Of a stretch of 64,000 bases of DNA, positions 35,738 through 47,754 are shown piece by piece. The notes under the pieces are model-generated. The model saw nothing but the letters and a program-made list of their open reading frames with translations, was not told the origin of the DNA and made no database searches. The first letter of the stretch is position 1. Each line of letters starts with the position of its first letter. Both the position numbers and the translations under genes were made by a program. The stretch is from Phytophthora quininea (Eukaryota; Oomycota; Peronosporomycetes; Peronosporales; Peronosporaceae): positions 248,001 through 312,000 of the forward strand of contig JAAVTG010000845.1 in NCBI GenBank assembly GCA_011947345.1. The letters are read 5' to 3'.

Positions 35738-36042
35738 CGGAGGATCTTGTGGACCACATTATCCATGGCGAAGGAGGACATCTTGTCGAGAAGTTCCTGG
35801 AGTGTCGCTATGGACGTGAACGCAAGGCATGGGAGATTAAGGTGAAGTGGTATGGCCTCGACGAGTTGGAAGCCTCGTGGGAGCCTGCTCAGATCATGCT
35901 CGAGGATCAACCGGACCTTGTGAAGAAGTTCATCGACGAGCGTTTAACGGATGAAGCTGTGCGCAAGATGGCAACTGCATTGGGAATTGCTGCTGATGCT
36001 GATGCTGTGCCATTACGCCGTCGTCGTGGTACGAAGCCGTAA
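35734..36042 (+). CDS. Gypsy integrase C-terminal chromodomain
   Basis: Encodes a chromodomain (VEKFLECRYG..AWEIKVKWYGL..ASWEPAQIM) with the aromatic residues that bind methylated histone tails, typical of chromoviruses that target heterochromatin. It overlaps the previous frame; a one-base slip near 35704 separates it from the rest of pol. Confidence 0.85.
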   Translation: MTEDLVDHIIHGEGGHLVEKFLECRYGRERKAWEIKVKWYGLDELEASWEPAQIMLEDQPDLVKKFIDERLTDEAVRKMATALGIAADADAVPLRRRRGTKP

Positions 36043-36110
36043 CAACGCAGTGCGTTGTTTACGTTGTCGTTTGTTTACTACGTGTATCTTCCCGCTGTTC
36101 GAAGGGGAAG

Positions 36111-36367
36111 TGTTCTGCCACACCCACTGGATGTCACTTAATCGTCAGGGTGCAGCAGAGTGTATGCTACGGGTGCTGTGGTCAGAAGTGAGCGTGCGTG
36201 CGAGGACGGACGTGCCTGCGTGCGTAGGTGCTCAGCCAGAGACAGTAGCTAGAAGAGAGGGCAACGAGGAGGCCCGAGAAAAGTAAAAAGCAAAGAGAAA
36301 TAAACCCCCAGTTTCCAACTGGCCAAGAACTGCACAAGTGCAGTGCATTTAGGGCGAATCCAGATCA
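36111..36367 (+). repeat. 3' LTR of the gypsy element
   Basis: 257 bp, same sequence as 30484-30740, followed by the ACAAC duplication. Confidence 0.93.
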
Positions 36368-37211
36368 ACAACGACGCTATTTGGTCTGGGGATGCGGGAG
36401 GCGGAGCGCTGGATGAGAACGACCGCTCGAACGCGCCAAGGTCGAAGGCTACAGGGCGTTGATCTTCGCTCGAGCGCACGCCGTCGCTGAGTTGCGACGC
36501 CTCATCGAACGCTGGCGGCTCGATCGAGGCCAGCACGGCCGCCGCCGAGGGAAAAGAAGCTGCAAGAGCGTCCGGGGACCCGGCGGTGCACTGCGTCGAC
36601 TGGGTCGTCGGGACCTGAAGCGATGCATGCACTTCCTCGCGTCGCGGGGGCGACACCAGCCGGCTAGGTGGTGGCGCACTAACGCCCAAGTGTGCGCTCG
36701 GCGGCGCATCGGCGGCGGTGCGGCGCGGTTGAGAGCCGACGGCACCACGGTGGGCAGGAGGAATGAGGGGTTGAGGCAGATTCCCCACGGCAGGGTTCGA
36801 CAGCGGCATTGCCGACGTCCCACGTCTCTTTGGGAGCGTATTTGGCCCGTCTCCGCTCGGCCGGCGTCGGGCCCCTCGCGCTTTGGCTTGCGGATCGCTG
36901 TCCGTGCTGCGCGCAGCCTTCTTGTCACGGATGCAAGCGCTTGATCGCTCTGGTGTCGCTGGTCCACTGGAGGCGGGCGCCGGAATCTCTTCGGCGCCAT
37001 CATCGTCCACGACGATGACATCGTTGCCCACTTCGGTGGTCATTGGTCGTGTTGACGTCGCAAGTGGCAAGTCACTTCTCGAGGGGCGGACCGCGTCAGA
37101 CGGAGCAGAAGTCGCTGGTGACGGTGCGGTGCTGGCTGCGGCCGTGAAGCTCGGTGAGGGTAGCTCATCTGGGCCCGACGGCGAGTTGGAGGACGGTGTA
37201 GGAGTCGACAT
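36368..37211 (-). CDS. DIRS-like element: gag-like part (upstream half)
   Basis: The ATG at 37211 opens a Ser/Pro/Ala-rich low-complexity protein with a basic cluster (GARRRPSGDGPNTLPKRRGT). The frame runs into the gypsy LTR at 36367, and its proper continuation is at 30483 downward. The 5' flank of the element extends at least to about 37330. Low complexity is usual for this N-terminal region. Confidence 0.6.
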
Positions 37212-37330
37212 CGGATCGAAGTAGTTGAGGAGAAGGGTAGTTCGCGCTTTCTTGGCTGTCGGAGAATTTTGCGAACTGGCGCTGTTGGCTGGCCACCCGT
37301 GGTCTTGCCCAGCCGCTTAGCTTGCATTTC

Positions 37331-38141
37331 TGTCCTGGTTCTACCTTGCTGTGCTCACAGGCTAGGATTGGGAGTTGGTGAGGTTTAGGCTACCATATCC
37401 TCCCCAAGAAACCCATTTTCCTGCCGCGAGCGACACGAAACACAAGTCATTCCCGGTGCTAGGGCTGAATTTAGATCTTAAAATTTGTACCCCAACACTC
37501 TCGTTGACCATCTTGGTTAACGTATTGTTGTGGGTGGCATCTACCCGAATTACCAACACGTTTTCACGCGGAGTTCTGTACACGTTATTGACGCTTTTGA
37601 CACCATCAGCCAAAGCAAACAATCCTGCAAAATACATGAAAAATAGTACAATTTATCAGCCTGGATTTTAAACTCGAGTACCCACTTCTCGTCGCAGTCT
37701 ATTTACGCGACATCCATTGAAAGTACTGCGTCGCGACCATATAAACCAAATACAGGAATTGCTGCCCAATGCTTTGTCGTATGAGCTACAGTACGCAAAC
37801 GCGATCCATCGAAGGTAAAGATAAACACCCGTATTGGTACGAGACTCGTTCACATACATTCGCAGCATCGACAACAAGGCGCTACTAAACCATTTTAACG
37901 TCTCGATGAATTCCCCAGTGTTTTGTTTTATTGGCACGTGATGCTGTCCCCGACTGGAGCTTATGAGACGGGGCGATCGGTCCCGATTGGCCCCGAACAA
38001 CCCCGACTGAGAGAGCTAGAGTAGAGACTAAGTGGCATCGACCAGGCCCGACTGGTCCTTGGCGACCCCTACTGGGTCTGATACAGCCCGAGATAGTGTA
38101 AACACCTGAAATACTCCCCAACAAACGGAGTAGGGGACTAG
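37331..38141. other. No recognisable gene
   Basis: Between the DIRS-like element and the Ulp1-like frame. Minus-strand open pieces at 37362-37637 and 37668-38000 may be decayed transposon coding sequence, with no motif to name. Confidence 0.35.
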
Positions 38142-38887
38142 TCAGTTTAGCTCTATTCGTAACACTCGTATTTTCGAGACCATTTTCTTATTTCCGGGTA
38201 TACGTACGTCGGATCCAATCGGGATTGCTCGAGAGATTCCAGTAAATTGGCAACAAACTTGGTCGCGAACGGTGGGGTGAACGTACTTATATCTTATCTT
38301 TAGATAGAGAAATAGGTATCGATATCGTAAGTAGTTCAGTAACTTCTTGCTAAGGTGGCCAGTAGTTTCTTTGCCCACAAATACTTCATATCCGAGAAGA
38401 ATGTAGATGCCACAATTGTACCTGTCGGATTGCACACTCATGTCCGTTGTGTACACGGACATTTGAAACCGGTTGCTCCTTTTCTGGTGGAGAATGCGTC
38501 TTAACTTTTGGCTAGTACTCGGACTTGTAGGCCGTAACTCCAGCTCTTCGGATAGTAATATATAATGCTGGCATTAGCTAAATCCACCATAATCGAGCAC
38601 CAGTGGTTCCCGTTGCAGTTAACCGGAACCAAAACCCTCTCTCTCGTCGCACCAGCAAAAGCATCCTTTATCAGTCCCTCGTTAGTTGTGGTTTTACCGT
38701 CGATCACACAGCCAAAGAGACTTGGGTTGACTACAGTAACAGTTAAATTTTCATCAAATAATTGTGGTGTAGATATTACTCCACTTGGCAACGTAGCCTT
38801 AATACGGTAGTCCCTGTCCACAACAACTAGTCTCTCCCTCTTGCGAAGGTTCGACGAGAGTTGAGGCTTCGCCTGAAGGACGCCCAA
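38142..38887 (-). pseudogene. Ulp1-like (C48) cysteine protease of a transposon
   Basis: The 38887-38501 frame carries VPVNCNGNHWCSIMVDL with the catalytic His. After a frame change the 38462-38142 piece holds VQSDRYNCGIYILLGYEV, the Gln and catalytic Cys segment of SUMO-protease-like enzymes. Such domains are captured by MULE transposons. Here it follows a MULE transposase on the same strand, so it is probably part of that element. Confidence 0.55.
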
Positions 38888-40023
38888 CTCGACTCACCCA
38901 GAGCCAGTCAAACGCACTCTTCTGCGATGTTTCGACTAACCAAACAGCGCCACTAGCCCCGAGCTTTGACTGGGACGCTTGACACACAATAAACGCACTC
39001 GAACTCCGGGGTTCCTCTAAAGAGAGGAAGCCACGCCTGGGGAAAGCGCTTCTCGAGCCGCCGCAGCAGAGCCACGACTAATAGGGGTTGGGCGGAGGCG
39101 AATAGACTCTCCTTGATAATATAGCGGCTCGGAACACATCGCAAATCACTCCCTTTCGGGCAACACGCACTTCTTGCTCTTGCCAACGAACGCTCGCACA
39201 CACTGCTCACCACGTTCGCCGAACTGGCATAATCCAGACACACACACACACACACACAAGTCTTACCTCTGGATGTCCAGGAGCTTGTGCGCCTTGAGTA
39301 GTCGGTGGAAAATAGTGTTCTGTTTAGTGTGGCCCTTCGGCCTTATCGTTTCCTATGCCTTTCAGTATGTCCTATGCAAATATACAGTGAACGAAGGTTC
39401 GTTTTGGATCTCGGCGACCCTATGCGAAGACTCGAGCGGTCGCCGTCCACGGGAGTTGCGAAACCTCGCGAGATCCTAGAATAGGCCCAATTAGCCTAGT
39501 GTAGACTGGTTTCAGACTAGTCTAGGTGATTCCTAGGGTAGGCCCTCCAGTCCTCGCTTAGCCTTAGACTCGGCGCCAGCTTGACTTAGTTTCAGTATGG
39601 GGACCAAAGCGAAGAATCGCTACACCACATAATTGAGAAGTTATGGCATGCATCTTTTGTCCCCAAGTGTTCCTTTACCTGCAAGATATAGCAGTTCGAT
39701 ATCGGAGGAAAGTGGGTTCAGTTGCATTAGTCATTGTACAAGTCCGTCATCTCCACTGACAGAGAATTCCTTCGGAATATCCAAACTGAAATCGGTTATC
39801 TGTACCCATACAATTGTTTAGTTAATTGAAAACATCGATTGATCGATGCCATTCCCGTTAACATGCGGAGTTGATGCAGCAAAGACACCCAGTCCATGAA
39901 TTTCAAGAGCTATGTTCAGCTGAGACAAACCTTGTATCCTTTTTGCAATGCCGCGGTCTTTGCTTGGCACCATCGCAACATTTCACGGGGTAACACTCTA
40001 GTAAGTTCCACTGGTTCCAATAC
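38888..40023. other. Intervening transposon sequence with a CA tract
   Basis: No clear reading frame. A (CA)n tract lies at about 39237-39258. Part of the spacer between the protease and the transposase. Confidence 0.35.
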
Positions 40024-41980
40024 TTATTTTCCCGTCGGTACTTTAGAAGCACATATGCTACAGAGGCCTTTAACCTTTTTCCAAATATTTCTATACTTGC
40101 GCAAAACCAGCATTGAGTCGTACGTAGGATGATTTCGCAACGGCTGAGCTACGCTGGAAAGATTTAGTTGTTGGTCGAACAGAGCGGAATCCTCCGCAGC
40201 CATCTGTATGGCAACATTCCTTTTGGCCTTCCGGTGCTTTGATTTTTGACGCTGTCTACCTCTAGATTTGATAGGGCTAACAACTCTAAAATCGATTGGA
40301 TTCGCATCGAGATCGCAGGGAGACGGCAAATCGAAGGTTTTACCAGTGTCACCACTGCGAGGAATAACTCGCTGCATAATTGGCGCTGTGCTCTTGGCAG
40401 GTAGCGATGCTGGAGGTGACGGTGGGATCAGAACAGGCACGACTAACCCTGTTGCGAATTCATCAGCAGGGGTGAGCGTGGTGTTTTGAGCAGCTGCTGG
40501 GAGCGGAAGATCGTCCGACAGCGGAGATAATACGTTCTTGAGTTCATTTATCTTCCCCGTTTGATAATCTGCGCGACAGGTTTTATAGCACTCAGAGCTG
40601 CTGGATAGTCGGGCATTCCAAAATCACTCATTGCATCACACATATCCAATGCCACTTACTTCCCGGTATTTGTGATTCGAGTCCCCAACTGTAGACCTTT
40701 GAGAAATTACAGGTTCGATAAAGAAAGGTTTGCCAATAATAAAGGGGATAGAGCATAGTGATCGTAAAGTCGATAATAGCCCCTCTTTTCCAAAAATTGG
40801 GTCGGTATAACTTTTTTTTTTCCATTTCAAGCTCTTTGCTGTAAGATATAAGTAACCATAAAGTTACATGAGCATGTCTAGGTCGCACGAGCCATAAAGT
40901 ACTCTGCTGTAGGCTCATCGCGACAGTCTTCTTCGTCGGTCTCATTGCAAACAAAGATGATACTAGCGATGGCTTCATACCATTTATACTTCACTCGTGA
41001 CAGCGCAAATTTATATTGCTTGTGTATCAGCGTGCGGCATGCATGCATGTTCACTCGCAAGATTGACCACGTGATTCATCTCGGCGTCATAGCCAGCGTG
41101 GTGAATCACAGAGAGTTTGAAAGACCGATACACAAAATCTTCTTCTAGACAACCTCGATAACACAACATTGCTGCTATGCACACATCCACCGTCATATAT
41201 GGGCCCACATTTTCTTTTAGCTGCTTCCAAGAGGTTTCAAGCCGATTATTTGTGTTGTTTCCCAGCGTTAGTACAGTCTCACGTTTGTATGCGCATTATA
41301 TATCCTTGCAGTTATCCCAATTTTTTGACAATGTACTCATCAAAAGGATGCGCAGCACTGTCGCTAGTTGAGACCGTGTCTCCAAGTAGTTCTAATGAGG
41401 ATTCCACTGAAAGACTATCAGATATTTTCTCCACATCAATGTTCGCAGCAGTACCCAGCTTGGTCAAGTGAGTCATGAACTTGCGGTGTCTTTAATACGC
41501 ACGATTAGTAGTCGCATACATCAGCAAGTAAATTACAGCACGCAGCTGATCTTTTTGCCATTTGCTGAAGCCGTATTCCGATTTAGCAACCTCTTCGTGT
41601 GAGTATTTTATAACGTGGAACTGACACAAGAGCAGCGATGACGTAGGAAACGCTGCCTTCAGAACGCTAATTTCTGGGAAATCTTTGTCAATTACCACGC
41701 TCCGCAACTTTTCCAGTCGGGGTTGTGCTTTTGAAAACATTCAATTGCGGTTTGCAATATTTCGCGCTGTTCAATTTGAACGAGAGAGTTGCACGTATTT
41801 ACCATGGCCACACACGCCGTGAGCCATGACCGAAAACACTTTATACTTCGACGTATTAGTACGTCCATCAAAAGATCTAGAAATCAGCTGCACATTTTGC
41901 GCATCTTGCTAGTCTGCAACGTGATACAGGTGGCAATTTCTACAAGTAAAATATACCCGTTAGTTTGCTGTTGAATCTAA
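40024..41980 (-). pseudogene. MULE-type transposase, fragmented
   Basis: At 41740-41492 is VVIDKDFPEISVLKAAFPTS followed by LLLCQFHVIKYSHEEVAKSE, the conserved MULE catalytic region around the second Asp with the C..H motif. Further upstream, up to about 41860, a frame-broken VFSVMAHGVCGHGKYVQLS matches the block before it. Downstream 41208-40878 has EEDFVYRSFKLSVIHHAGYD and YKFALSRVKYKWYE. 40440-40024 has a basic linker. Stops and frame changes separate all pieces. Confidence 0.6.
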
Positions 41981-41989
41981 GAAAACAAA

Positions 41990-44900
41990 ATTCAGAGCTT
42001 ACCTTTTCGCCGATCACGTCCACAAAAATACGGCCGATGTTTCCTGGATCGTCAGTAAATTCTTCTATCCATTTGTGCACCAGTTCAGCCACCGTGTTCT
42101 CTCCGCTCTCTTGTAGATGAGTGATGAAGTCCGTCGACACTACATCCCAACACGCTGTTGGCAACGGAATGGGCTGCAGTTTCCCAGACTTGCGCCCAGT
42201 TCTAGATTTGTATCTCATGCACGACTTGCAACTGTGCACCACGTAGGACTTGATGTCATGGTCCATGGTCATCCAAAAGTACTATTGCGCAGCGGCAAGC
42301 TGCGTTCGGCGAATCCCTGGACGTGCCATAATGGCCGCGTCGTGCACGTTGTGGATGACATCCAACCCGTTGCCATCGCTTTTCAAGTAGGTGAGACCGT
42401 CATGCACCTCGTACTCATTAGAAGAGCGCTTTGCTTTCCACACCTTCTTGTAAACGGGATCTTTTGTGTACGCCGTCTTATACGCCTTTTTCGTAGCATG
42501 GTCGAGTTGGATGGAGCAGACCGTCGTAGCACTTTCGACCGCCGTGTTCTTCATCTGCATCAGTACTTGATCAACGCCTACTGGACGTTGAGGCGACGCC
42601 GACTGCTTCTCCCAGAGCATCACACCTTGATCACGCGACGGAATTGTCATCAACTTGGCGTACGTCGCCGATCGTCGAATAGTGGACACACGCACTGTCG
42701 CGCATGTAGCACAAATGAACTTGAGAGTGCACACGGCTACTCGAACCTGTCCCTCGCTGTCACCATCATCCCCCCGGCTTAGATGAAGACGTCGGCGGGC
42801 GTGTCAGCGCGTCAGCCACCACGTTTTGCGACTCAGGACGGTGGTGCAGCTTGAAGTCGAAAGATGCGAAGAAGTCCAACCAGCGTGCGAGGCGGCCCGA
42901 GACGCGCGGATGTTGCAGAAACCACTTGCAAGCCGAATTGTCGGTGAAAACCTCAAAGCGTGCCCCGTGAAGATAGTGCCACCAGCGCGTCAGGTCTTGG
43001 TTAATTGCAAACAACTCTTTTCCATGAACGGGCCAGTTAAGCTCATGAGCCCTGAGTTTCTTGCTGAAGAACGCGACCGGCAAGTCAGCACCGTCTTGAA
43101 TCTGCGAGAGGACGCCGCCAATACATGTGTGTCTCGCGTCGGTCGTCACGATGAACGGCTTGTCGAAGTCAGGCAACCGAAGGACCGGTGCTTGTTGAAG
43201 CGCCAACTTAATGGCCTTGAACGCTTGTGGTTGCGGTTCCTGCCACTGCCATTCGACGTTTTGCTTTACTAAACCACTCAGTGGTAGTACCATATCGGCA
43301 AAGCGGTGAATGAAACGTCGATAATATCCGGCCATTCCGCAATTGCCCGCGTGTTGCGTGCATCCACATGTAATACCCGCAAGGAAATGGTATGCCCGAG
43401 AAAGTCGACCGAGTCTTGCCAGAAGTCGCACTTGTCTGGACGTGCGTACAGTTTGTTCTCCCGAAGAACCCTGCAGACCTGACGTAGATGGTCGATATGT
43501 TCCGCCATAGACCGAGAGAAGATACAAATATCATCGAGGTACACGACGACGAACCGGATTGTGTGCAGAAGTTGCCGCATCAATCGCGTCCAAGTTCCCG
43601 GCATACCCACAAGGCCCACGGGTGCAACATTCCATTCGTAGATCTCGTGGTTCGTGCGAACAGCCGTGTATTGGTTGAACGTAGGTGACATCCGAATCTG
43701 ATAGTTTCCACTCGCGAGGTTCAGAATGGAGAACACAGTAGCGCCTCCGACCAAACAGTTCTCCAATGTGCGGCAAAGGGATCTTGGCGACATCAGAAGC
43801 CGCGTTCACTAACCTGTAGTCAATCACCCATCGTATTGGCATGTTGGAGTTATTCGAGTGCAGCCACTCCAACCTGGACGGAAACTCGCCAGTAACGGGA
43901 TCCTTCTTTGGCACTCCAAAGATATTGCTAACCCACGGCGAATCAGACACCTGGATCCAGTTCTTCTTCAGCAGGTCGGCAACAAATAGTTCGAGTACTT
44001 CTTGCTCCACTTTCGAGAACCGAAATGGAGCGCGATTGCTGGGCTTTGCTCCCAGTTCATGATCACTTCATGCTCGATTGAGCGAGTCGGTGGCAATTGG
44101 GCCGGAAGTTCGTCCGAAATTACATCTGCAAACTCGTCAATCACGGTTTGAAGTGGAGACGGAACCGTTTTCACCTGCTGCGATGTCTTTACGGTCACGT
44201 GGTAGAGCTCAGCATACTCTTCACCCTTCACCTTCGTTGCAAACTCTGTGGGCGATAGGACACACAACGAGACTCCCTGCGATCTGACCGAAATGGGCCC
44301 AGCGGCATGTGGAAGTACCCCGCCTGAACGTGATCGTCGAGTCGCTGTCGTAAATTCGGAGGTAGCGGGTTCAGCAAGAACTCAGGCTTCGCTTCCATTG
44401 TTGCTACCGTAGGGCCAGGCACATTGAGATTGGAACTCACCGAGCGCCCGCCGTATACAACTCGTTGTTTTGGGAACCACATTGCCCCTGTTTGCCAGTT
44501 GATGTTGGGATTAAACTGCACCAGCCAAGGGAGACCGAGGATGACGTCTTGATTTGTCGAAACGTCCCACTCGATGATCGATACACAATGAAAATCTCTG
44601 TTTGCAAAGGACAGTGTTTCCCTCCTTTGTTGAGCCACACGCGCTGATGTTGTCGTGCCGTCAAACCGTTTGGCAGATAACCTTGGCCGCCTCGGTGTAA
44701 TGTTGACCGGGACCTGGACGGACGATGTTCTTTTCAGCACCGCTGTCGACCAAAACACGGATCGGCTGTCCATTCATCACACCGTAAAACCGAAGTAATC
44801 CACGTGCCGGTGTAGAAGTTGATTCCACCGAAATCATGTTGAGCTGCATGCCGTCAAGAACTCCCTCATCTTCTTCCACACTGCGACGAAAGGAGCTTTG

Positions 44901-45874
44901 ATTCGTGCGAAATGTCGATCGACCTTGAGTTGGACGCGAGAAGTTACGCGGTTGGTTGCGGGACTGACGCTCGCGACATCCTGCCAAGCGATGCCCTGGT
45001 TCTTTGCAGTAAAATCACAAGTTGTTGCGCGGGCATTCATCCTGCGACACAAAGCGAGAACTGCCGATCTCCATAGGTACCGGTTCTTCGACGTCTGGTT
45101 GTTGCTGTGCAGGAACTCCATGTGTTTGACCTTTACTCTGCTTGTGTGCACCAACTGAACGTGTCCGATCATACATCAGCGCGAACGAGATGGCATCCGT
45201 CGTGTTGCGGAATTGCCGAAGCTTCACTTCTTGACGTATCTCCACGACCAAGCCCTTCTGAAAATGCATCACCTTGCTGATATCCGACATGTCTTCAATC
45301 TTGCAGATTATGTTCCGGAAGCTGGCCACATAGTCTTTTAGACACGAGAAGTTGCTTTGCCGCAGGCGCAACAGTTGATCGCGCAGATGCTCGTGAAGAT
45401 CTGGTACAGGAAAACTCGCTTGTAAACAGCTCCTCGAGCTGTACCACAGTCCGCAAATATTTTCCGTCATGAGACACGTTCTCGCGATACCGCGCGGCTG
45501 CAGCCCCTTCAAATTGCTACAAGCAGCGACAATGGACGCTGCTGGGGAGCGTCTGCTCCGTACTTGATATTCTTCGACTTGAAGTACAGTTTTGCGCTGA
45601 AAATGTAGTCTCCGACGTCGTCGTCCTTGGTTCTGGAGAACTTGGGCATGGCGATGCCTTCCGCTCGATATTCACGCGAATCCGGGGCCGCCGTATCACT
45701 CAACTGCTTTTGTGAGGTGGTAGGCTGTTGCTGGTGCTGCATCAACGTTGCAGTCATTTGTCGTTGAAGCTCAGCGGTCTGCGCCATGAACTGCTGCTGC
45801 TCGCGCATCATCGTCACAAGAGAGGCGAACATCTGCTCCACGCCGTCGGTCTGCTGCATCGTTGCTTCGTCCAT
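41990..45874 (-). mobile_element. Truncated Ty3/gypsy element 2
   Basis: Reading on the minus strand: gag (45874-45015; Gln/Met-rich start, LRQSNFSCLKDYVASFRNII), a zinc knuckle CKEPGHRLAGC just below 45000, protease VLVDSGAEKNIV, the reverse transcriptase (MPIRWVIDYRLVNA; VVYLDDICIFSRSMAEHIDH), RNase H (FIVTTDARHTCIGGVL; FTDNSACKWFL) and an integrase that keeps its zinc-binding part (SCKSCMRYKSRTGRK) but stops in the catalytic core near 41990. No LTR pair was found. It differs from the first gypsy element in sequence and in having the standard YLDD, and is clearly older, with many frame breaks. Confidence 0.8.
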
Positions 45875-45899
45875 TTGCGCCTACTCTGACACGTCGTCA

Positions 45900-46880
45900 C
45901 TAGATGGCTGGGCGCGCAATTCCCGAACCAAATCAATCAAAGTCTTAAGGACGTCGCAAACACTCTCTGGAGTGTTGCTTTCGGCAATGTCCAATACGCC
46001 CCAACGAAGTCACAGATGCTCGACCCAGAGCTCTGCGTCAAATTCAGAATTACTTGCAGTAACAGCGTTCCAAAGGAACCAACCGGTGCAATTCCGTTCA
46101 ACGCTAGCTCGATCCCGCCTCGGAGCACAAAGACCCCTACTACTAGACTCGTAACGGCGTGACGCAGATCTCCCACTCAGCTACACTGCTATTTTGCAAG
46201 TGGAAGCCGAGTTAGGCGCCTTGTAAGAACACGCGGTGGCGGACTGGACCAATGAGATATCGCGATGAAGTGGTGTGCGAAGATGCGTCCCTTCCCACGG
46301 AAATAAACGGATGGAGACGCGGACGAGAACCGGAGGTTAGTAGCACGCACGTCAGCGCCTACACGAAGAAGAAGACGGTGTCGAAGCTACACGCACGAAG
46401 CGTCGCACGTAGACGAACGGAGAGCTCTGATCGCACTTGGCGGAACAGACGGAACGGATGCTGGAACTGGAACGGGAGCTTGGACGAGAAGCGTGCGTTG
46501 GACCGAAGTGCTACCAAATGTAAGTGTCCGCTGGTACTTGTGCTGTTGCTGGTAAAATGAAAACTAACGTTATGCACTGTGCTGCCTCCTGTCCTAAACA
46601 TGCATGGTTGGCTGTGAGGCGTCGAGCTCTGCGGACACATGATAAGATGACTGCAGATCATTACATAGATCTTGACGGTGGTCCTGAATAAATGTGAAGT
46701 GCTTCATCACGCCCTCTGTTTTAGTATTTTGGAAATTTCGATGTATCGGGTGCTCACTCAAAGAAAGTCGAGGTTGTTCGAACATAGTTTTCAGAGGCTA
46801 ACGTCTCACGTAGGGGAATACGAAATGCCTGTCCGCAACCAATACTCCCACTGATGGTACAAATTTGGTAGGTGTGTGCG
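45900..46880. other. Possible 5' leader/LTR region of gypsy element 2
   Basis: No gene recognised. By position it would hold the 5' LTR and leader of the minus-strand element. The LTR limits cannot be set because its partner copy is missing. Confidence 0.3.
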
Positions 46881-46884
46881 TAGT

Positions 46885-47749
46885 TGTGGTGAAGCGGTTT
46901 CCCGGAAATGGGGTCGATATGGGACCCCAGCATGCCGGATCCAGACTCAGATCCCCGGATCAGACATGGATACATCGCGGAAGCAATGGATCCAGGCGTG
47001 GGCAACCCAGATCTACAACCGAGGCCGTTCCAGGCGTGGATCTGGCACACTACAGGACTGGCCAAGCGACAACATCCAGCGGCAGGTATAGAAACGGTGC
47101 AGATGATAGGTTTTAGGATGAGATCTCCATGGATCCACTCATAATTTGCTTAATGCAGAGTCGAATTTGCCTTGTACACCACAAGTGCCCCTCCTAGTGC
47201 TTAAGACTACGGGATCTACATTGGCCCAATCAAGCTACGTCGGGATCACCGCGGATCAAGCAGTGCTCGGCTGATCTGGATAGTATATTGGCCAGATCCA
47301 CTCGCAGCCTGGATCCACTAGTACCAAGTGCGGATCCGAAGTCTACTGGAGTTACTACTTGGCCAGGACGACTGATCGACCCTCAACCCCCCATATCACG
47401 CTGTTGGAAGCGTCAAGTAACGAAAAGACGAAAAGAAGCGAAAGCATATCCCTCAAGGCAACCCTCCGCCTGGACCCAGATCCAAGTCAAATCAAGCGAC
47501 AAGTGGTCTGGAAACCCATAACCCGGGACAGAGTGAAGATTTCACGCTGCTTCAACCCCCTAGTCTCGCCAAGACAGTTCTTCTTGATAGATTCAACATT
47601 TTCGCGGCACCCTAAGAGCAGATCCAGCCTGCCGATGGGTACACAAGGTGAGTACAAGTTTAAGTGATCACGGATCATCGGAGGACCCCTCCGTTAGTCG
47701 GTATCTGGGCACAGTGGAAGCGGATTTTGATAAATCCCGTTACGCCACA
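46885..47749 (+). mobile_element. 865-bp non-autonomous TIR element, copy 2
   Basis: Second copy of 19717-20584, same orientation, differing by a few substitutions and small indels. Its ends are TGTGGTGAAGCGG and, on the opposite strand, TGTGGCGTAACGG. It is flanked by an exact 4-bp duplication TAGT (46881-46884 and 47750-47753), which fixes the element limits. Confidence 0.8.
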
Positions 47750-47754
47750 TAGTT

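Larger units (their letters stand above)
30484..36367 (+). mobile_element. Full-length Ty3/gypsy chromovirus with identical LTRs
   Basis: 5884 bp, bounded by two 257-bp LTRs that appear identical and start TG and end CA. They are flanked by the 5-bp target duplication ACAAC (30479-30483 and 36368-36372). The interior encodes gag with a zinc knuckle, protease, reverse transcriptase, RNase H, integrase and a C-terminal chromodomain. A purine tract (GAAGGGGAAG, 36101-36110) primes the plus strand just before the 3' LTR. No convincing tRNA primer site was seen after the 5' LTR. Several one-base breaks at A, C, G or T runs are probably base-calling errors, but the TAA at 35228-35230 is a point change. 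Confidence 0.93.
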
